From Sphingopyxis sp. UBA6723 (GTDB lineage Bacteria > Pseudomonadota > Alphaproteobacteria > Sphingomonadales > Sphingomonadaceae), in NCBI RefSeq assembly GCF_002454115.1, contig NZ_DKIH01000011.1, positions 376,539 through 395,204 of the forward strand: a DNA stretch of 18,666 nucleotides, read 5' to 3'. The translations under genes were made by a program, and so were the position numbers. Under the pieces are notes generated by a model. It ran no database searches, was not told where the DNA came from, and saw only the letters and a program-made list of their open reading frames with translations. Numbering within the stretch: the first letter of the stretch is position 1; each line of letters starts with the position of its first letter. Shown here piece after piece: positions 15,251-18,666 of this stretch.

Positions 15251-15258
15251 TGCCCGAC

Positions 15259-18021
15259 ATGAAATCAACTTCCCTTCGTGCTGCCCGTTTTATGCGTACC
15301 AGCGCGCTTGGCGTTTCGATCGCCATGGCTGTGGTGGCGATGCCCGCTTTCGCGCAAGAATCGACCGCCGATGAAGCCGCTGATGACAGCGACAACACCC
15401 CGATCATCGTCACCGCGCAGGGCCGATCGCAGCTTTTGTCCGACGTGCCGGTCGCAATCTCGGCGGTGAACGCCGAAACGCTCCAGAACAGCGGCGCGAA
15501 CGACATTCGTCAGCTCAACCAGGTCGCCCCCTCGCTGCTCGTGTCGTCGACCGGTTCGGAAGCCAATGGTTCGGCGCGTATCCGCGGCATCGGCACCGTC
15601 GGCGACAACCCTGGCCTCGAAAGCTCGGTCCCGGTGTTCATCGACGGCGTGTACCGTTCGCGTTCAGGCATCGGCCTGAACGAACTCGGTGAAATCGACC
15701 GCGTCGAAGTGCAGCGCGGCCCGCAGGGCACACTGGGCGGTCGCAACTCGTCGGCCGGCCTGATCAGCATCTATTCGAAAAAGCCCGAGTTCGATTTCGG
15801 CGCCAATGGCGAAATCACGTACGGCAATTATGATTTCCTGCGCTTCACCGGCAGCGTGACCGGCCCGATCAGCGAAACGATCGCGGCGCGGATCGACGGC
15901 GTCTACGTCCAGCGCGACGGTTTCTATCGCGACACGACGAACGACACCGACGTCAACACTCGCGACCGCTATTTCCTGCGCGGCCAGATCCTGTTCGAAC
16001 CGACCGACGCGCTGTCGATCCGCCTGATCGCCGATTACACCTATCGCGACGAGAAATGCTGCGCCGCGACCTATGTCGACAACAGCGTCAATCCGTTCAT
16101 CGGCAATCTGAACAATCCGTCGACGCCGCTGGCGCCATTGCAGGCCAATGGCAACAACATCATCAACGTGCTGCGCGATCTGGGCCAGCCGCTGTCCGCG
16201 TTCAACCAGGGCTATGCCCGCGACATTTCGGTCAGCCCCGGCCGCAGCTTCGCCGGACAGACCAAGGATTACGGCTTTTCGGGCCAGATCGACTATGATT
16301 TCGGCGGCGCGACGCTGACCTCGATCACCGCGTACCGGGAATATCGCTCGGGTCAGGCGGGCGACGTCGATTACGGCTCGGTCGATATCCTCTATCGCGG
16401 CGAAAGCGACGACGCCTATCGCCAGTTCCACACCTTTACCCAGGAACTGCGGTTGCAGGGCGAAGCATTCGACGGAACGCTCGACTGGCTGGTCGGCGGT
16501 TTCTACGCCAATGAAAAGCTGACCGTGCAGGACAATCTGCGTTTTGGCAGCCAATATGGCCGCTTTGCAAATTGTCGCATCGTATCGGGCGGCGCGCTGG
16601 CCGCCGGTTATTCGCCGACCTCGCAAAGCTGCCTTGCCGCGCCGGTTCGCGGCCTGATTGCCAGCGGTGGTTCGGCGCTCGGCGCCGGCGGCCCGGCCAT
16701 CCTTGCCGCACTCGACCGGCTCGACACGCTGAACGATCGCGGCAGCACGATCGACCGTTATTTCCAGGACGGCACCAACTGGGCGCTGTTCACGCACAAC
16801 ATCATCCACATCACCGACCAGCTCGATCTGACGCTGGGGCTGCGGTACACCAACGACAAGAAGAAGTTCGACGCGACTTTCGGCAACGACAACAACATCT
16901 GCACCGCCAACCAGGCGGCGCTCGCGCCGCTGCTGACCGGCGCGTTGGCCGCCACCGCAGGCGGTATCATCGGGCTGTCGTGTCAGGGCAATTCGACCGC
17001 AGAGCTCAACGGTGTGTCGATCAATGACGAACGGAGCGAGGACGAATGGACCGGTACTGCGATCCTTTCGTACAAGCCCACCGACGATCTGCTGCTCTAT
17101 GCCAGCTTTGCCCGTGGGTATAAGGCGGGCGGGTTCAACCTCGATCGTTCGGCGCTCAAGAACCCGGTGGTCACTTTTGCCTCGGTCGGCGGCGCGCAGG
17201 CCGTTGTCGGTAATCTGCAGTTCGACCCCGAGCTGGTCGACAGCTATGAAGTCGGCGCCAAATACTCGACCGGTCCGTTCAGCTTGAGCCTGTCGGGCTT
17301 CCGGTCGGATTTCAGCAATTTTCAGCTGAATACCTTCAACGGCACCGTCTTTCTGGTCGCGACCGTCAACGGCTGCGACAATCTGGTCGGCGGATCCGGG
17401 GCCGATAGCGACCTGAGCAACGCGACGGGTGCATGCGCGCCGGATGATGTGACTTATGGCGTACGTACGCAGGGCGTCGAGATCGAAGCCCAGCTGGTTC
17501 CCGCCCCCAACTTCCGCCTTGCGGCCGGGCTGACCTATGCGCGCACGAAATATCGCGACGACCTGATCGGCAACAAAAATGGAACGCCGCTTGACCAGGC
17601 GCTGCGCAAGCTGCCCGGCGACAATCTGTCGAATGCGCCCGAACTGGTCGCCACTGGCAGCGTCACCTGGACCCCCGACATCGGCAGCAGCGGGCTGACC
17701 GGCCTGGTCTATATCGATGGCCGCATGACCAGCGATTACAACACCGGGTCCGACCTGTTCCCGCAAAAGGGGCAGGATGGTTATGCGCTGTTCAACGCCC
17801 GCCTGGGTGTGCGCGGTCCCGACGAGAAATGGGGCATCGAATTTTGGGCGCAGAATATCTTCAACAAAAACTATGCGCAGGTTGCGTTCAACTCGCCGTT
17901 CCAGGCGGGCACAACGTCGGCGCCCTTCGTTGATCCCCAATATCCGGGCGGTCGCCAGATCTTTTCGCAGTTCCTGGCGGAGCCGCGGACCTATGGCGTG
18001 ACCCTGCGCGGCAAATTCTGA
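15259..18021 (+). CDS. TonB-dependent outer-membrane receptor
   Basis: A 920-residue outer-membrane transporter driven by TonB-ExbBD. A signal peptide (1-32, MPAFA before Gln33) leads to a plug domain starting at IIVTAQGRSQLLSDVPVAISAV, with IRGIGT, VPVFIDGVYRSR, EIDRVEVQRGPQGTLGGRNSSAGLI as canonical plug motifs. The 22-strand barrel follows and ends in YGVTLRGKF with a terminal Phe, the usual outer-membrane insertion signal. The type is the large TonB receptor abundant in sphingomonads. The substrate cannot be told: no siderophore, heme, vitamin or glycan genes adjoin it. There are exactly eight cysteines, in four close pairs (267/268, 439/458, 548/575, 706/726), probably disulfides in surface loops. 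It stands alone, with its own ribosome binding site and terminator. Confidence 0.96.
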   Translation: MKSTSLRAARFMRTSALGVSIAMAVVAMPAFAQESTADEAADDSDNTPIIVTAQGRSQLLSDVPVAISAVNAETLQNSGANDIRQLNQVAPSLLVSSTGSEANGSARIRGIGTVGDNPGLESSVPVFIDGVYRSRSGIGLNELGEIDRVEVQRGPQGTLGGRNSSAGLISIYSKKPEFDFGANGEITYGNYDFLRFTGSVTGPISETIAARIDGVYVQRDGFYRDTTNDTDVNTRDRYFLRGQILFEPTDALSIRLIADYTYRDEKCCAATYVDNSVNPFIGNLNNPSTPLAPLQANGNNIINVLRDLGQPLSAFNQGYARDISVSPGRSFAGQTKDYGFSGQIDYDFGGATLTSITAYREYRSGQAGDVDYGSVDILYRGESDDAYRQFHTFTQELRLQGEAFDGTLDWLVGGFYANEKLTVQDNLRFGSQYGRFANCRIVSGGALAAGYSPTSQSCLAAPVRGLIASGGSALGAGGPAILAALDRLDTLNDRGSTIDRYFQDGTNWALFTHNIIHITDQLDLTLGLRYTNDKKKFDATFGNDNNICTANQAALAPLLTGALAATAGGIIGLSCQGNSTAELNGVSINDERSEDEWTGTAILSYKPTDDLLLYASFARGYKAGGFNLDRSALKNPVVTFASVGGAQAVVGNLQFDPELVDSYEVGAKYSTGPFSLSLSGFRSDFSNFQLNTFNGTVFLVATVNGCDNLVGGSGADSDLSNATGACAPDDVTYGVRTQGVEIEAQLVPAPNFRLAAGLTYARTKYRDDLIGNKNGTPLDQALRKLPGDNLSNAPELVATGSVTWTPDIGSSGLTGLVYIDGRMTSDYNTGSDLFPQKGQDGYALFNARLGVRGPDEKWGIEFWAQNIFNKNYAQVAFNSPFQAGTTSAPFVDPQYPGGRQIFSQFLAEPRTYGVTLRGKF

Positions 18022-18040
18022 CCGCGTAAGACGAACCAAG

Positions 18041-18079
18041 AACCGCCCGCTCGCTTCGGTGAGCGGGCGGTTTCTTTTT
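18041..18079 (+). terminator. Intrinsic terminator of the TonB-dependent receptor gene
   Basis: A perfect 12-bp stem, AACCGCCCGCTC (18041-18052) with GAGCGGGCGGTT (18061-18072), closes an 8-nt loop and is followed by TTTCTTTTT (18071-18079). It begins 20 nt after the receptor stop. The opposite strand has a less pure T-rich tail (CTTGGTT), so it might also serve holA. Confidence 0.93.
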
Positions 18080-18085
18080 GGGCGG

Positions 18086-18105
18086 GCCTGCGCTCTCGCG
18101 CAGGC
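18086..18105. other. Perfect 8-bp hairpin downstream of holA
   Basis: GCCTGCGC (18086-18093) and GCGCAGGC (18098-18105) enclose a TCTC loop. It lies between the receptor terminator and the end of holA. On the minus strand it is followed by C- and A-rich sequence, not a T-run, so it is not a standard terminator, though it could protect an mRNA end. Confidence 0.5.
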
Positions 18106-18137
18106 AGGAGCTTGCGGCGGGCTCTTGGGTTGCGGAG

Positions 18138-18245
18138 GTGCTTCGCTTCATTTTGCGCAATGGCGATTCGATCAATGTCATCGCCCTGGACCCGGCCCGG
18201 ATCAGCGTCGAGGTGGACGCCCTTTACCGCGCCCTCGCCGCCTGA
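18138..18245 (+). CDS. Doubtful 35-codon ORF or gene remnant
   Basis: A GTG-started frame encodes 35 residues including LRFILRNGDSINVIALDP, ending in a TGA 22 nt inside the holA 3' end. Its third codon positions are mostly G or C, like real genes here, and the peptide alternates hydrophobic and polar residues plausibly. Against it: the only Shine-Dalgarno-like GGAGG (18134-18138) touches the start codon, and the frame stays open upstream without a better start. It could be a small protein, a remnant of a longer gene, or chance. No family is recognised. Confidence 0.2.
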   Translation: MLRFILRNGDSINVIALDPARISVEVDALYRALAA

Positions 18246-18666
18246 TGCGCGATGTCGGTCATCAGCTTGCGGAACAACACCCCGCCGGGTGTCCCCGATG
18301 ATTTGAGCGCGCGTTCGCAATCGATCAGGCGGCTCATCAGCCGCGCAACACGCACCGAATCCCAGATGCGCAGTTGCGCGGTCACCGCATCGCGTTCTTT
18401 CCAGAAAATGCCGCTGGTGCGCGCCGCGACGACGGTCGCCGGATGCGCCCCCGCATCGACCTCGGCACGCAGCCGCGCGAGTGCCATCGCGCGGATCGCC
18501 AAGGCGCGGATGATACGGATCTCGGCGACGCCGACCGCGGTCGCCTTCGCCAGCATCGCGGGCATCTCGCGCACCTTGCCGCCCAGCGCGACGTTGATGC
18601 ACTCGCTGACGTCTTCCTCATGCGTCGCGGCGCCCAGCGCGGCGATGTCGGCGGCGGTGACCTGCC
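18224..18666 (-). CDS. holA: DNA polymerase III subunit delta, C-terminal part
   Basis: The delta subunit of the clamp loader opens the beta sliding clamp during replication. About 146 C-terminal residues are present; the 5' end lies beyond the window. Reading the minus strand from the window edge gives QVTAADIAALGAATHEEDVS, the start of domain III, then a helical collar region with RALAIRAMALARLRAEVDAGA, SGIFWKERDAVTAQLRIW and LIDCERALKSSGTPGG, all typical of alphaproteobacterial HolA. The stop is TAA at 18226-18224. It is convergent with the TonB receptor gene. Confidence 0.9.
   Translation of the reverse strand, partial: QVTAADIAALGAATHEEDVSECINVALGGKVREMPAMLAKATAVGVAEIRIIRALAIRAMALARLRAEVDAGAHPATVVAARTSGIFWKERDAVTAQLRIWDSVRVARLMSRLIDCERALKSSGTPGGVLFRKLMTDIAHQAARAR

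Noticed and set aside
15136..15258. Upstream extension of the TonB receptor
   Set aside because: The 41 extra residues are charged and precede the signal peptide, whereas the ATG at 15259 has a strong ribosome binding site at 8 nt.
15664..18039. 791-codon open frame antisense to the TonB receptor
   Set aside because: It is a mirror of GC-rich codon use in the receptor gene. The protein has no signal, domain or coherent hydrophobic pattern, while the plus strand has full TonB receptor motifs.
18086..18105. Hairpin as an intrinsic terminator of holA
   Set aside because: On the minus strand it is followed by C- and A-rich bases and not by a T-tract.
18112..18306. ATG-started frame in the holA downstream region
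   Set aside because: It overlaps holA substantially, is rich in Arg/Ser/Pro as GC-rich shadow frames are, and has no ribosome binding site.
1..18666. CRISPR arrays, tRNA or rRNA genes, insertion sequences, prophage or att sites
   Set aside because: No regularly spaced direct repeats, no tRNA-like or rRNA sequence and no transposase or integrase motif was seen on either strand by reading alone.

Overview
The window is high-GC DNA from an alphaproteobacterium, most likely a sphingomonad close to Sphingopyxis. That placement is an inference from the family-level look of GyrB, the ligase-associated repair genes, the large TonB-dependent receptor and the intergenic hairpin repeats; no 16S gene is present. 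It reads as ordinary chromosome: tightly packed genes, uniform GC-rich codon use, and no tRNA, rRNA, IS element, prophage or CRISPR array.

Layout. (1) 1-4490: a tightly coupled plus-strand operon encoding a DUF58 protein, a SpoIIM/DUF95 membrane protein, an RDD membrane protein, a nitroreductase and a small lipoprotein. The first three are the tail of the MoxR-associated cluster widespread in Proteobacteria; the MoxR ATPase would lie upstream of the window. (2) 4497-4609: a 113-nt composite inverted repeat separating that operon from a convergent lipoprotein gene (4620-5066, minus). (3) 5067-9310: a divergent promoter region, then gyrB and, 19 nt later, an iron-sulfur (6-4)-photolyase-like gene. 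(4) 9415-10737: a short RlpA-like DPBB protein convergent with glutaminase glsA. (5) 10811-15098: two genes of the ligase-associated DNA damage response (LDR) set, a DEXH helicase and the PdeM phosphoesterase, with a secreted two-lobed retropepsin-like protease gene between them. The LDR ligase and exonuclease are not in the window. (6) 15259-18079: a 920-residue TonB-dependent receptor followed by a strong intrinsic terminator. (7) 18224-18666: the 3' end of holA (DNA polymerase III delta) on the minus strand, with a doubtful 35-codon ORF running into it.

Two observations stand out. First, four genes with no convincing Shine-Dalgarno (lipoprotein 5066, gyrB, LDR helicase, pdeM) each have a TTG-starting -35-like hexamer whose first base is exactly 35 nt from the A of the ATG, as expected for leaderless mRNAs; the two LDR genes share the same hexamer, TTGCCG. 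Second, a two-DTGA secreted protease is embedded in the LDR locus. No whole new system is demonstrated; the LDR-protease arrangement is the best candidate for something not yet described.
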